Assembly (NCBI RefSeq): GCF_018320785.1
Contig: NC_054876.1
Span: 9,986,712 to 10,050,711 of the forward strand
DNA: 64,000 nt
Reading direction: 5' to 3'
Source of the DNA: Cheilinus undulatus
Taxonomy: Eukaryota > Chordata > Actinopteri > Labriformes > Labridae
Translations under genes and position numbers: made by a program
Shown: positions 46,245-57,450 of the stretch, piece by piece
Layout of the letters: every line of letters begins with the position of its first letter
How positions within the stretch are numbered: position 1 is the first letter of the stretch
Notes under the pieces: model-generated
Database searches by the model: none
Told to the model about the DNA's origin: nothing
The model's input: the letters and a program-made list of their open reading frames with translations, nothing else

Positions 46245-46417
46245 ATGAGGAGAGAAATAGCAGCTGTGGTGTTTTTCCTGAAGAGGCTTGTGAAAAGAGG
46301 GGAGAAGTTGGAGTCAGAGAAGGTGGAGCTGTTTGTTGAGAGGCTGGCTGTCGCTCTGCAGGAGAAGTTCAAGGGTCATTGGTACCCTGAAAACCCAAGC
46401 AAAGGACAGGCATATAG
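46245..46417 (+). CDS. btg3: BTG3 first coding exon
   Basis: The exon starts at 46211 after TTCTTACAG, with 34 bp of 5'UTR. The donor is CATATAG|GTACTG at 46418. It encodes the two N-terminal helices and most of box A, leaving an arginine codon split (phase 2). Confidence 0.93.
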
Positions 46418-48461
46418 GTACTGGACACCCCGCATTTTATGTCTTTTCACTGATGTGTACAGGTGCGGGGCCATTTACCTCAACTTGTTTCTGTGTGTTC
46501 TACAGGTGTATCCGTGTGAACCGGTTTCACAGGCAGGATCCAGAGCTTCTTCGGGCCTGCCATGAGAGCGGTGTTCAGTACAGGGACCTCGGACTGCCTC
46601 GTGAACTCACATTGTGGGTGGACCCTGGGGAGGTCTGCTGCAGGTGAGATTTCATCGCCATGTATTCTGTTGTTGTAGCAGTTAAGATGTTGTAGATTGC
46701 AGCTCTAGGATATTATAGATAACAGCATGACAGAGTTTACATTGCATAAAAAAAATCACCAAACAAAAGAGGCAGTTTTGCTGGGAAGTCTACAATGTCT
46801 TCACTGGAATTACAGAAAAAATGAGCACCTAAGATAATGATTGATGCTGGTTTCCAAAATTTGGTATTAATTTTGTATTGTAGACCTTTAACAATGTTGG
46901 ACATTTCTCACTGTTTTGGACTCTCTTTCTGTAGATATGGAGAACAGAACCCTTGCTTCTCAGTGGCCAGTTTCTCTAATGATGAGGAGGAGGACAAAGA
47001 TGTTGCAAAGAAGGTGACGAGCGCTTTGGAGAGGGTGACGTCAGACTATCACTCAGGTTCTTCATCTGATGAGGAGGGCATGCGCACCTCCCCCCTCACT
47101 GTTCCCAACAGCCGCTGTACTAAACAGGTACTTTTAAATACACTTCAGTGTTACAGAAGCTTCTAGGCAGGTTAATAAAAGAATGGCTCGCATGGGTCTC
47201 TTATGAACTTTAATGCATCGATGCTATGGTCTGTTTTTGACACTGTGTTTGCTTTTATCCCCTATATATTCTTTATATCCTTGGAATAATTGGGAGTAAT
47301 ATCCAAAGTACAGAGTAGAACAGTGATACTCAGCTGGTGGGTCAAGACCCAAAAGTGGGTTGCAGAACTGTATTCTTTGGGTTGCAGATGCATGCTTGAA
47401 TGGGAAAAGTAACCATTTATTGCAAGAAGAGATGAATTAGTTGAAAAATTGATCAAACATTTAAATTTACTGAATTTCACAGTATAACAGGGTAAAATAA
47501 AAGGTATCAATGCATGCCCAATTAGGACTTCAGGACTTTTGTCGCCATGTTTTTTTCAGACACCTAGGTGCGACCCACTTTTGGGTCCTGACCCACCAGT
47601 TGAGAACCACTGCATTAGGAGATGCACAAGCATATCAGCTCAATATTAATATAAGCTGGGGATTCACAATATAACTGGAATGATGTTGGTATCGGCAGAT
47701 GTGAACATTTCTGCTAATATTAACAGCTGATATTTTAGTTTTAAAGATCTCCCTTGAAATGCGTTAAGTGAGCCTCACACTACACGATAATTGTGCCAGT
47801 GGTTCTTAGAGATGCCTCACAGCAAGAAGGTTTCTTGTTGTACCACTCAGGGCCTTTCTGTGCAGTTTTCATGTTCTCCCCATGCGCGGGTGGGTTCTCT
47901 CCGGGTACTCCAGCTTCCTCCCACCACCAAATAAATGCTTGTTAGTATATTTGGTGACTCTAAATTGGCTGAGTGTGCCTGGTTGTCTTTCTCTTTATGC
48001 CAGCCCTGCTGTTGACTGGTGACCAGCCCAGGGTGAACCCCGCCTCTCACCCAGTGACAGCTGGGATAGGCTCTAGCCCCCTGTGACCCCAAACGACATA
48101 AGCAGTGTAGAAAATGGATTGATGGACATTTTAGAGGTTCAAATTTTTCAAGAATCTGGTTCTGTTGAGGTTGTGTTGGTGGATCCTGACTGGTCTAGAA
48201 CAAGCATTTCCTATGATGCAGTTAATGATAGCCTTTTATTAATTCTTTTATTTTTGTTTTTAGACAATGAATCCTGCAGCTCCTACATGGCATCCGAAGA
48301 AGATGGTTCCAGGGAAAGGTCACATGGTTCCCCGGCCTCAGTACACATTCAGGCCTCGCAGCAGAGCTCCTCACACTTTAAGGCACACCCTGTGGGTCCC
48401 TCCAGGCCACCATGGAGGATACTGGGACACAAACCCACATCTGGCACACTGTTACAGTTAG
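46245..48461 (+). CDS. btg3: BTG3, BTG/Tob-family anti-proliferative protein
   Basis: Four coding exons: 46245-46417, 46506-46643, 46935-47127 and 48264-48461 (TAG), 233 residues (human BTG3 is about 250). The ATG is the first in the exon that begins at 46211 and opens [18 protein letters not shown], as in BTG3. The BTG domain spans about residues 1-115. Box A includes [19 protein letters not shown] and box [21 protein letters not shown], the surface that binds CNOT7/CNOT8 deadenylases. An acidic block with [12 protein letters not shown] (about 140-151) and the C-terminal WVPPG motif distinguish BTG3 from BTG1/2/4 and Tob. BTG3 links deadenylation and cell-cycle restraint; in mammals it also binds E2F1 and is p53-responsive. 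The middle of the C-terminal region is shorter than in human. EURL upstream matches human chromosome 21 synteny. Confidence 0.95.
46506..46643 (+). CDS. btg3: BTG3 second coding exon
   Basis: Acceptor TTCTACAG and donor CTGCAG|GTGAGA. It encodes [20 protein letters not shown] through box [13 protein letters not shown], and leaves another split arginine codon. Confidence 0.94.
46935..47127 (+). CDS. btg3: BTG3 third coding exon
   Basis: Acceptor CTTTCTGTAG and donor AAACAG|GTACTT. It encodes [13 protein letters not shown] (end of the BTG domain), the acidic [12 protein letters not shown], and the BTG3-specific [15 protein letters not shown]. Confidence 0.93.
47321..47612. mobile_element. hAT-type MITE, 292 bp, in BTG3 intron
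   Basis: Long inverted ends: CAGTGATACTCAGCTGGTGG then GTCAAGACCCAAAAGTGGG on the left; CCCACTTTTGGGTCCTGACC then CACCAGTTGAGAACCACTG on the right. About 35 bp pair. Flanks GAGTAGAA and CATTAGGA agree at only 5 of 8, so the insertion is old. A shorter piece of the same family begins at about 49489. Confidence 0.85.
47850..48126 (+). repeat. Abundant teleost dispersed repeat in BTG3 intron
   Basis: Blocks TGCAGTTTTCATGTTCTCCC, TGGTGACTCTAAATTGGC, GGGTGAACCCCGCCTCTCAC and GATAGGCTCTAGCCCCCTGT, ending with a decayed GGATTGATGG tail, are the hallmark order of a very common fish repeat. The same family supplies 13373-13485. Confidence 0.75.
48264..48461 (+). CDS. btg3: BTG3 last exon
   Basis: Acceptor TTTTGTTTTTAG. 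Phase 0 reading gives [20 protein letters not shown], a basic/proline-rich middle ([18 protein letters not shown]), then [19 protein letters not shown], matching the BTG3 C-terminus. An alternative frame in the same exon reads through but has no family resemblance. Confidence 0.92.
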   Translation, partial: TMNPAAPTWHPKKMVPGKGHMVPRPQYTFRPRSRAPHTLRHTLWVPPGHHGGYWDTNPHLAHCYS

Positions 48462-49145
48462 AAATTATTGTGCTGGCTGATCACAATGGACTGAAGACAA
48501 GTTTAAGATGACTGACCAATGTTTTTAAACTGGAATTTTTATAGCTTAAATAATGTTTTTGACAGAAGTCATTTTTTTGCACTTTAGACCATTTGTTAGA
48601 GTTGAAATCTATCACTTGTATGGATTAGATATTGAAATTTTAATACTACACATGTAGACTCGATGTACTGTATTTTTCTTACCATGGGAGCAATGATGCA
48701 AGCCACCTAGTGTCCTTTGTGATGAAATGTTTTATTTATTCATAGTGTAGGATTGTCAGATGTATAGGCTTAAATTAATGGAGTTTTATTAAACACAGTT
48801 TCCAAGCATCATCATGCTTTATTTATTCTCATGGTGTTTTCTGTAACTTAACAACTGTTAATTGTAATGCTGGGGTTATGTTGTTCTTGCAGTAGTTTTA
48901 TTTTTAACTACACGTTGACATTGTTGAAGAGAAATGAGTAAAACATGCACCAATATTTGAAATATTTTGACACTGTTTTGATGTAAAATGTATATTTGAC
49001 TAAGAAATGTTTGTAGCACTACTCAAATGGTTTAATATGCATATTGTGATATTATTTAGCATAAATGTTCTGCTCACTAGAATATTTTTTAAGTTTATTC
49101 CTTGAATACTTTAAGAACTACAAATAAACTTTATTACACAGTGAC
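48462..49145 (+). other. btg3: BTG3 3'UTR
   Basis: AT-rich sequence from the stop to an AATAAA at 49123-49128, followed within about 15 bp by ACACAGTGACTGTTTTGCGT, a GT-rich downstream element. A shorter 3'UTR is possible but this end is the clearest. Confidence 0.75.
49123..49128 (+). promoter_or_regulatory. btg3: BTG3 poly(A) signal (AATAAA)
   Basis: Canonical hexamer with a GT-rich stretch 20-30 bp downstream. Confidence 0.75.
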
Positions 49146-49384
49146 TGTTTTGCGTGGCTCTAGAAATCATGTCAAATCAAACTTTTGAACTATATTCATA
49201 GTTTACATAATGGGATTTTATGTAGAATAGGGAAGAGATTGACTGATGGAGATAGTTCTAGTAACATCTATTTCTTCGACTGCTATTCCTTTATTTGGGT
49301 TTATGCTGCAGCCAAATCTAGCTTGATCTGTCATTACATTAAGTTTCCTAAAACAGATTTTATTTTGCTCAAAATTTGTTAACA

Positions 49385-50474
49385 CAGCGGTTCCCAAACT
49401 TCTTCTGTCAAGACCCCTTCTTTGGCAGATTAGAATATCTTGTACCCCCACCGCTCACATACACATCAACACAAATATCAGCGTACAGCAATGGTTCTCA
49501 AGTGGTGGGTCGGGACCCAAAAGCAAATAAGTGCTTAGAGAAAAAGAATGTGGCAAAAAAGTCCGTAAAGAACAGTAGACCCAGGTGAACATACAACCAT
49601 ACTTATTTTTTTCAATTTTCCTGGTATCAGAAGTACAGTTCAACAGTTTTATCAGGATTTCAAACTATAAATCTCCTTTTCTCATGATGATAAAGCTAGG
49701 CTTCCCACGATAACGAGGTAATTCTTTGAAAAATTATCAGACTTTACATGCTATCTTGGTTAGTGTTAATTTTGGCAGCTATTTTTTTATTTTAGTCATT
49801 ACATGAAATGCATTTTAGTTTTAGTCTAGTTTCAGTCCACGAAAACTGAAAACATTTCAGTCTAGTGTTAGTCCATAAAAAGTCCTCACATTTTAGTCAT
49901 TACTTTTTGTCCAAGCATTTATTTTCTTGCCTAAATCTGGTTCTAAGTCATGGTAGTGTGTTCTATACACGCTGAGGTCCCTGCTTTCTACAGCTGAGAG
50001 GCAGAATAGCTACAGCTGCGTTGTTTTTGACAGATTTACCCACAGTGGAGAAATATGGAGTTTGAAACTACATTACATCTTAGTCTAGTTTTAGTCATCT
50101 TGATGAAATCTACACTTAGTTTTTGTCAATTTTAGTCATCACAGATCCATTTTTGTTAGTCTTAGTCTAGTTTTTGTCATGGATAAAAAGGCTGTCAATG
50201 AACATTTTTAGTCATAGTTTTAGTCGACGAAATTAACACTGACTTGGGAAATAAAAATAAGACATACATGCATGCCTTTCTTTAACCATGCGTTTTCAAA
50301 CATGTTTTTGTCCCATCTCTTTGTTTAGTAATGTTTTGCTCCATCTTTGGTCCGGATTGCAACATTTTTCATGAAATCAACTTGAGTGGTTTAGTTGTTT
50401 TCTTAAAATTCGGTTACGATTTCTCATGAGGAGGTGGCTGTAGGTCCAGATGCCCAACCGTTTGAGAATTACTG
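49385..50474. mobile_element. Possible composite hAT-like element with nested repeats
   Basis: The left end CAGCGGTTCCCAAACTTC and the right end (reverse complement CAGTAATTCTCAAACGG) look like hAT termini. The interior holds a fragment of the 47321 MITE family at about 49489-49530 and a whole TTTTAGTC-type repeat at 49761-50241. The flanking 8-mers do not match well, so the pairing of the two ends is tentative. Confidence 0.35.
49761..50241. mobile_element. TTTTAGTC-rich MITE-like repeat, about 481 bp
   Basis: Inverted ends TAGTGTTAATTTTGGCAGCT and, in reverse complement, CAGTGTTAATTTCGTCGACT. The interior is full of TTTTAGTCTAGTTTTAGTC-like text. Both flanks contain CTTGG. The same family, split by a MITE, lies at about 23760-24125. 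Confidence 0.7.
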
Positions 50475-50819
50475 ATTTACAAAGAAAACCTTCATGCAGG
50501 GAGCATGTGAAAGGAAGATGTTTGGCTCTAACTGTACCGATAATTCTAAGGGAGAGAAACGAGGTATGGCTATTAAATAATGAAACTGTGCTTATGAGGA
50601 TAAAACCAGGGGGTTCACAGTCACACTGAGTGTTATATATTAAAGGTTGGGTATTCATGCACAACTGCTATAAGCTGAGTGACGTCTTTAGTTCACTGCT
50701 AGCTACTGACCGGTGTCTACATGCTTTTGCTAAGGTGTTGGAAAAATTATGAGCTTAAAAGTCGAGTAATGCATTAACTTGAAATTTGAACAAAACAACC
50801 GATGAATCGTTTTGTACAT

Positions 50820-51960
50820 TAACTGAGGGGTATGCAAGGCTGCCCATAAGGGGGGAGCCAGGGGAGAGTTTTCTGGGGCCCAGCCAAACTGGGGGCCCAT
50901 GGAGGTCAGCAAAATCATGGTCCACTGTAAAGTGAAGCTGTGATCATATTTGTTATTTAACCTGAATGATGACCACTCTTATCAAAGCAACAAAAAAGGA
51001 ATGCTGTTGTACAATATAGCCTTTTTTTCCCCAATGTAAACCCCTTTTCCTACAACAGAAATACCTTTTCATTTATGATCTTAGAAATGTGGATGGCCAC
51101 ACTGAACTAAATGATTAGAACAGTAATGCCAGACTTCATAGCAAGGCCATAATGTGCACAAATGTCAGAATGCATAAAAGAGCAGAAACTGAGAAAACTT
51201 TGAGAGAAAATAATAGGGTAATTGAGAAAATAGTAAAAAAAATGGCATGAGGTGGGATTAAAGGGCAAAAAGTGGCAAAAATGGGTAAAAAGTGGCAAAA
51301 AGAAGTTGCAGAAATGTGCAAAAACGAAGTGACTAAAAGTGGCTTAAATAGGTTAAAAGGAGCAGAAAAGTTGCAAAAATGGGCAATAAGTGGCGAAAAG
51401 CAAGGCGAAAACAGGCATGAAGCAGCAATGAGTGGCATAAAAAGATTCAATAGCAAGAAAAATGGGAGAAATGGCAAAATGTGTCTAAAATAGACAAAGA
51501 GTTGCAAAAAATGTTGCAGAAATGGGCAAAGGGTGGCAAAAAGGGGCAAACTGGGCAAAAAAAAGGCAAATGTGGGCAAAAAGTGGTTAAGAAAAGATAG
51601 CAAAAATGGATATAAAAGAGCAAAAGTGGGATGAAAGTGACAAAAAGGTTCAGAGAAAGTGGCAAAAAAATGAGTGGGAAGTTGCAGAATTGGGTTGAAT
51701 GTGGTGAAGAGGGCCATTAAAAGATGTGGAAAAAAATGTTAAGAGACGTTATAAAGTTGCATGTATAAATGACTCCAACTACAGAAACCAGTAATTGTTT
51801 TACACACTTTTCAGCTCCGACATGAGAGAACTGTTAGCCAGGATGCTAGCTTCAATGCTACTGATGCAGCACACATGGACTGACATTATCATTAAAGCAC
51901 AAGCACGGAGGGCCCAGTCATCGGGGTTTTCAGGGGCCCAGCCCATTCTGGGTGTATGGG
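50820..51960. repeat. Second GTGGCAAAAA array between direct repeats
   Basis: The centre (about 51240-51700) is a degenerate tandem array of GTGGCAAAAA(TGGG)-like units, same sense as at 25840-26370. It is flanked by similar blocks in direct orientation: GTTTTCTGGGGCCCAGCC at 50868 and GTTTTCAGGGGCCCAGCC at 51926. A 193-codon Phe/Pro/His-rich minus-strand frame is a by-product of the array. Confidence 0.7.
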
Positions 51961-51984
51961 GAAAACTGCATGTCACGAGCATGT

Positions 51985-52265
51985 GTGTTTGAATGGTACA
52001 AAAGATGTTTTTAAAGGCAGAAAGGATGTCCAAGATGGTGTACGTTCTGGGCACCCATCAACATCAAAACTTCATAAAACATTCAACATATTGAACAAAT
52101 CATTCAAAAAGACTCAGTATAAGAATGACAGCAGAAATTATCTTTAGTGATAAAGAGACAGTTCGGCAAATTTTGCATGAAAAATTGAACAAGACAAAAG
52201 TGTGTGCCAAAGTTGTCCCAAAAATTCTGACTCCTGATCAAAAGAAAAAATGTAAGCAAAATGAC
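51985..52265 (+). mobile_element. Mariner transposase fossil (N-terminal third)
   Basis: Three frames together give FEWYKRCF, then KGRKDVQDGVRSGHPSTSK, then DKETVRQILHEKLNKTKVCA and VVPKILTPDQKK. This is the order of the helix-turn-helix and linker of a mariner-type transposase. Two frameshifts lie near 52011 and 52105-52150. The catalytic domain is absent. Confidence 0.85.
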
Positions 52266-52880
52266 TAGAACAGACCTACACATGTCACAAGTAGAAGAAA
52301 CAGAGGAGAAAAGCCTGATTGATTTAGTATTGGAGTAATGTAGCTGGTGAACGACTTTAAACAGGATGAGTTGAAATTTAGCATTAATAGAACAGGATTT
52401 GATCCCTGCTAAACCTTTCACCCACAGCTCATCAGAGATCTCCACAACAGTTAACTCAAGCTTCTTTAATATGGAGAGATGTGGCTGCCAAAGAAAAAAG
52501 ACCAACAAGATGTGATATTGTTTTTAGAATGAAAGTTTAGTCTTTATGTCATTTAACTTATGTTGTTGAGGTAGCGAATCAAATCAATCAAAGAGAAAGC
52601 CTGAAAAAGTTCCTGATTTGATGATAATGGAAACAAAATCACCTGAGGGAAGATGTCATTTTGACTAGTTGTACAAAAACACAAAGTGATTGTTGATATA
52701 GAGACCATTAACAGGGAAGAAGCCCCTGTCTGACCATCATATGAAAACAATATCCATCATATCTGGCCTAAACGAGGGGCTCGGACATATATGAGCTTAA
52801 GTTGGTAGTTCCAGGAGACCCAGCGCACCCTTTACCTGCTCAAGAATCTTACCTGTCATTTTTTCTTACCTTTGTCTTAA
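52266..52880. other. No recognisable gene
   Basis: AT-rich sequence after the mariner fossil; short frames on the minus strand (52104-52508, 52553-52750) have no family resemblance. Confidence 0.5.
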
Positions 52881-53287
52881 CTCTTAATAAAGTGTACAAT
52901 ATGAGACAGAATCAAAAAATGTGAGTTTAAAAGGCCAAAATATGAGGGGGAAAAATATAAATCATGACTTAAAAGGTTACAATATGAGACAAAAGGCCAA
53001 AATTATGCATTGAAAAGGCCAAAATATGAAATAAAAATTCTAAATCCTGAGTTTAAGTTGCAATTGTAGGATGCAAAATTGAAATTTGGAAATGATAACA
53101 CAAACTAATTTTATCTAATTGTTTTCACTGGTGACTCTAAATTTGATGACTTAAGGATAAGGTTTAGTTTACATTTGTATACTGGAGGAAATCTGCAGAC
53201 CTCATACCGGTGGGCCAGTTATAGTTAAAATGTGATATGATCTTGCGGGCCAGATTTGGCACCCGGGCCTTAAGTTTGACACCCCTG
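52880..53287. mobile_element. hAT-like repeat end with AAAAGGCCAAAATATGA units
   Basis: The right edge GCACCCGGGCCTTAAGTTTG, then ACACCCCTG, is the well-known terminal text of a fish hAT-like family (reverse: CAGGGGTGTCAAACTTAAGG). The interior holds 4-5 loose repeats of AAAAGGCCAAAATATGA. The left terminus was not identified. Confidence 0.6.
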
Positions 53288-53394
53288 ACCTAGAGGCTCT
53301 AAGGATAAAGGTTAGGACCTACTGACACAGAGCACTGTGGAGGCTGTGGCTGCTTCTTCCCACCGCCAGAGGACGACAAGGGTCTTGCTTTAGT

Positions 53395-53572
53395 AAACAG
53401 CGTGTCACGTGACAGCCTGCGGCGCGCTCCGCTGTGCACCTGCAGAGAGGAGGAGGAGGAGGAGTGGAGTTTGGATGCTTCGGTGGAGCTGGGCTGCCGC
53501 TTCTCACTTGAATTCAGCACAAGTTATCGAAGCAAGTTTCAGAGAAGAGTAGGTGGAATATCTGGACCAGGA
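53395..53572 (+). promoter_or_regulatory. Promoter/5'UTR with perfect GTCACGTGAC palindrome
   Basis: A local rise in GC content with GCGGCGCGC at about 53420 and GAGGAGGAGGAGGAG purine runs leads into the first coding exon at 53573. GTCACGTGAC at 53404-53413 is a perfect 10-bp palindrome identical to the CLEAR consensus bound by TFEB/MITF-type bHLH-zip factors (USF also binds CACGTG). Confidence 0.5.
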
Positions 53573-53624
53573 ATGGAGCTGTGGATAGCGCGGGTCTGCT
53601 GTGTTTTTGTCAGCCTGTTTTCAG
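53573..53624 (+). CDS. First coding exon of a secreted or membrane protein
   Basis: ATG opens MELWIARVCCVFVSLFS, a 17-residue signal-peptide core, followed by a strong donor (TTTTCAG|GTAAGT) in phase 1. The upstream GC-rich leader and CLEAR-type E-box fit a promoter. A short signal-peptide exon ending in phase 1 is typical of immunoglobulin-superfamily genes. CXADR, the other neighbour of human BTG3, is a candidate, though in human it lies tail-to-tail with BTG3 while this exon reads the same way as BTG3. CHODL or another type I membrane protein is possible. No downstream exon was found in the remaining 10.4 kb, so the identity is open. Confidence 0.55.
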
Positions 53625-56600
53625 GTAAGTTTAATTGAACCAACGGCCGCTGTGTTACTTTGCTTGTCATGATTTTACACTGAAACTGCAGCGAGTAACG
53701 TTCAGTCTGTGTGGTCAGCCGAGCACAATAATGTTAGCCACTGGCACTGGCGTGGAAACTCGCTTTTTTCGACAAGTTTGAGATGTTGTTAACTGCTTTT
53801 AACGTTTTCATTACTTCAAATTAGTCTTGTTAACCCGTTCAACGCCCAACTTAATCTCATGTAAAACACTTACAGAAAATTCCCACTGGGGTGAAACTCG
53901 AACACAAGGTCAGTTGAACAGTTAGTTAGCTAGCACACCAAAACAACCGTCCGCCTGAAACCATACTAAATTTATCCAGTTACCGACTACTACAATCCCA
54001 AAGAGACCTACTGTACACTGGGATTGCTTTAAGGACAGATAAAGAAATATAAAGACGGAATAATAAACTTCAAGTGTAAGTGTTATGTTTTTTTTTATTG
54101 CAAGTATTTGTGATATTTTCTCTAAGCTTTAATTTTTCGTAATTAAGACCTAACTATGTTAATATAATAAGATGAATTTACTTCATTAAATGGTTATAAA
54201 TGTGTTGGGTGATTATACCCCCAATTAGTAATTGAATGGTGGTCGATTTTGACGACTTTTCCCTGAAGAGTGTTATGGTTTAACGAGTGACCGTGTTAAT
54301 TGGCGACTTCAGCCGAAAGCGTGCGTGCTTGACGTAATTGCAACACACGTTAGAGAGTTTATCCTTCCAACAGATATATCTGATAATTATTTTTGACAGC
54401 ATAATCAGAATTTGAATAAGGATTTTTGTTACAACACTACACGTCTTCGGTATCTGCTTTAACCAGACGAGTCTACATTGAACATGGTCACTCTTTTAAC
54501 CGTAACACCAGTATTTTTCTTCGTGTGAAGTCTGTCGCTTTATTGCCTGGTGGATAACACAATAGCTTGATCCGCTTTTTAAACCTGTAGCTGCGGGACT
54601 TCAAAGTGCTGCCCTGTTTTGTCTGCCATCTGCTGACCCCCTACCTCCCCCCCTTAAATCTCATGCAATCACATCTAACTTAACCACATGTTGACAGCTT
54701 TGTTTTGGTTAATTGCCGTATTCAAAGGTTTTAGAGTCAACAGCATTATTTGATGCAAGTTTTGACCCTGATTTTAGAAGGGGGTTTGTTGTTTGTTCAT
54801 GCTGCAGGTGGGTAGATTAAAGCGTGGGTAGAGAAACCTTTGATCAGAATAGTTATTTTTAAACCATCCTTGCTTGCGCTCATTTATAGGCAGGGATTTA
54901 AAGGTGAAATTGAGGTACTCTTATGTCTTATAACTTGGGTTATGGCAAGTCATATTTCTTTTTTTTTGTTCTTGCTTTGGGAAAGATAGGAATCAGGAAT
55001 TATGCTGCTGACAAGTCTTGATTTTGTGATGTGGAAAAGGACAGGGCTGGTAAAATATTCCAGTTTTTCTTTTTATTTGATTTTGAAACTTGTGGTTGAT
55101 TTGATCCTGTGTCATCAGGGCATTGATCAAAACATTTCCTCTGTCAATTTATTTAAAATTTCCTTAAGTTCAAGTCAGTGAGGATGATGCTGTTGGCAAT
55201 TATGAGTCTTCATTTTCCACTCTTTTGTTGATTGCATTAACTCTAATTGTAAGCACATGGGTGTGGCTGTTTAGTGTCCTGGAATCTACACTGAAACCAG
55301 CCGATCACTCCTCCACCCACTCAAAACAATAATGTGAAACTTTTTTCGAAAGGATCATCCTTTGGCTTCAGTCTGTGGCTGACATATTGAAATATTTTCT
55401 GTGGTTTTAATGGGAAGCCACAGAGGCATGGTCAGGGAAATGACATTCCAGGATACTGATTAGTGAGAAACCGCATGTAATGAAGTGGCTCTTTGTTAGG
55501 GATCATCCAGCACATCTCCTCATGCAAAAAGCTGGGGCACTGTGGCTAATATAAGGTTTACATAGTGTTTGTGTTGTTTAGCTGTCTTTTGTCCCATGAT
55601 TCACATCGTTGTGTCCACTCGTTTGGGCTCATTACCATCTTAATAGCATCATGGCCTCGTCATTTGGGCGCTGTTCCACTTCAGCAGACAAAAACAGTGT
55701 CTGCCAGACTGGAAGCATTTTTTTACATGGCGGAGAAGCACACAACAATGTGCCAACCTCTCTTAAATGGAAAAATAACAGGGAGGATCTTTCTGCTCTA
55801 TTTTCTTTGCTCTCTTTGACCATGCTGCGTGGAATATCATATCCAAAGATTTGAAGTAGACAGATAACTGTATTCCTTAATGTTAGAGTCGGTGTAGTAA
55901 GCTCAGGCCTCATATTATTAAAGTCATTTTGGTCTTTTCTCATTGTCATTATAGGTGGAGATGTTCCAATACAATTTTTTTCTTCCTGATACTGATACCA
56001 GAGCATTGAGTATCAGCTACTAAGTACCAATCCAGTACCAGCGTAAACTTTGTGGACTGGCTGTGCTGTGAAAAACTGGCTCATCGTTATTTTAGTCCTA
56101 TAGTAAACTCATTACATGGCTCAACACAGTCATATTGTACAGCCTCTCTGTGACACTTAAAGTGTTTTTTTTCTGTGGCAAATTATTGTGAGTTCTACCG
56201 GTAAAGACCAAAACAACAATGATACAGATGGCCACATAACAGCCTCTCTGTTTATCTTTCTCTCTTTCTCCCTATCGTGAGCTCTTCAAGACATTGAATA
56301 TTGGACCTACCCATGTAGGTTTAATCATTAAAGTCTCCCAAAAGTCCCCCAAGTTCCAGGCTCTTCAGAAAAGCTTCCATAAGGGCTGCAAAGGCATAGA
56401 TAGTGTCATTGGAACTTTGCAACAGTTAGCATCAAGAGAACTAAAAGTAATGAGTCATAATTTATTGTTAAGACGTTTTTTAACGTTTATTAACTAAAAC
56501 TGTGTCTAATTGGTGCATAAACAAGATGCATGTTGCATTTGAAACCTGGGTTCTCTTAAACCATATATCCACTTACAGCCTTTAAAACATATTAGCATAT

Positions 56601-57100
56601 ATCTTTGACCCCATCTGCTTTCACATCCAGAGGCTTTTTGAAAAAAGAGCAGAGAAGTTGAGGTGAGGGATGAGAAGCTGACTTGTCTCATAGCTCCTCC
56701 GTGTCCTCTTGCTCATTGTTATATTATGCAACTTTTCTGCTTTGTGTGTTTTGTCATGTCTGCTTCTTCATTTGTTGTACTAATACTTAGCAAACAGTTA
56801 GTAGCATTACCTCCACCTGGATTGGGGTGTGGATATTATGTTGAGGCCTTGTGTGTTTACCTTTTTTCTCCATTCAGGCATATCTGTTCCGTGACTGAAC
56901 AGTGATTCACAAACTGTGACGTTCAGGAGGAACACAAATACAGTTGCACCCCTGGTATTAGGAAAAATGAGAAAAATATTTCTCATCATTACATATATAA
57001 TTTCTATCCTGCATAATCTTTAGGTTTTGAAATATCTCCTTTTTTATAAGAAGAGTGCAAAAGCCCTTTGGTAGTTTCTGTTGAAATACAGTGTTTACCA
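53625..57100 (+). other. Long first intron, nothing recognised
   Basis: Unique-looking sequence with no exon-like text on either strand. Short frames at 55565-56006 and 56294-56905 resemble nothing known. Confidence 0.45.
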
Positions 57101-57450
57101 GAGGTTGACCAATTATCATTGTGGCTGACTATTGGGACCAATTTTCAGCATATGGCTGATTATCTAAATCTTCATATTATTGCATAGATCATCAGTATTA
57201 AAATGTGCACAACTCTGGCTCCATTGTGAGGCGCATCTTCCCCTATGGCTCGGTTTTCTCTCTTCACGGTCTTACCTAATTTACAGCCCACAACACTATC
57301 CGACTGGCTAAACATCATATGTGTAATATCCAATCAACATGGAAGACTGAGTACTACTGACACATACTGGTTCCAAATATTGGTTATTGGTTTTATGACA
57401 TAATGGTAATTGGTAGCAGCTCTAAAAAAGTCTTTATCAGCTGACCTTTA
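57101..57450. mobile_element. Decayed hAT-like repeat
   Basis: The left text AGAGGTTGACCAATTATC and the right text TTATCAGCTGACCTTTAG are inverted relatives of each other. The interior has repeated 'GGCTGATTAT'-like words. A fragment of the same kind lies near 10880-10970. Borders uncertain. Confidence 0.45.

Noticed and set aside
51136-51717. 193-codon minus-strand frame, Phe/Pro/Leu-rich
   Set aside because: Same cause as 26062-26529: a degenerate tandem array without stops on that strand.
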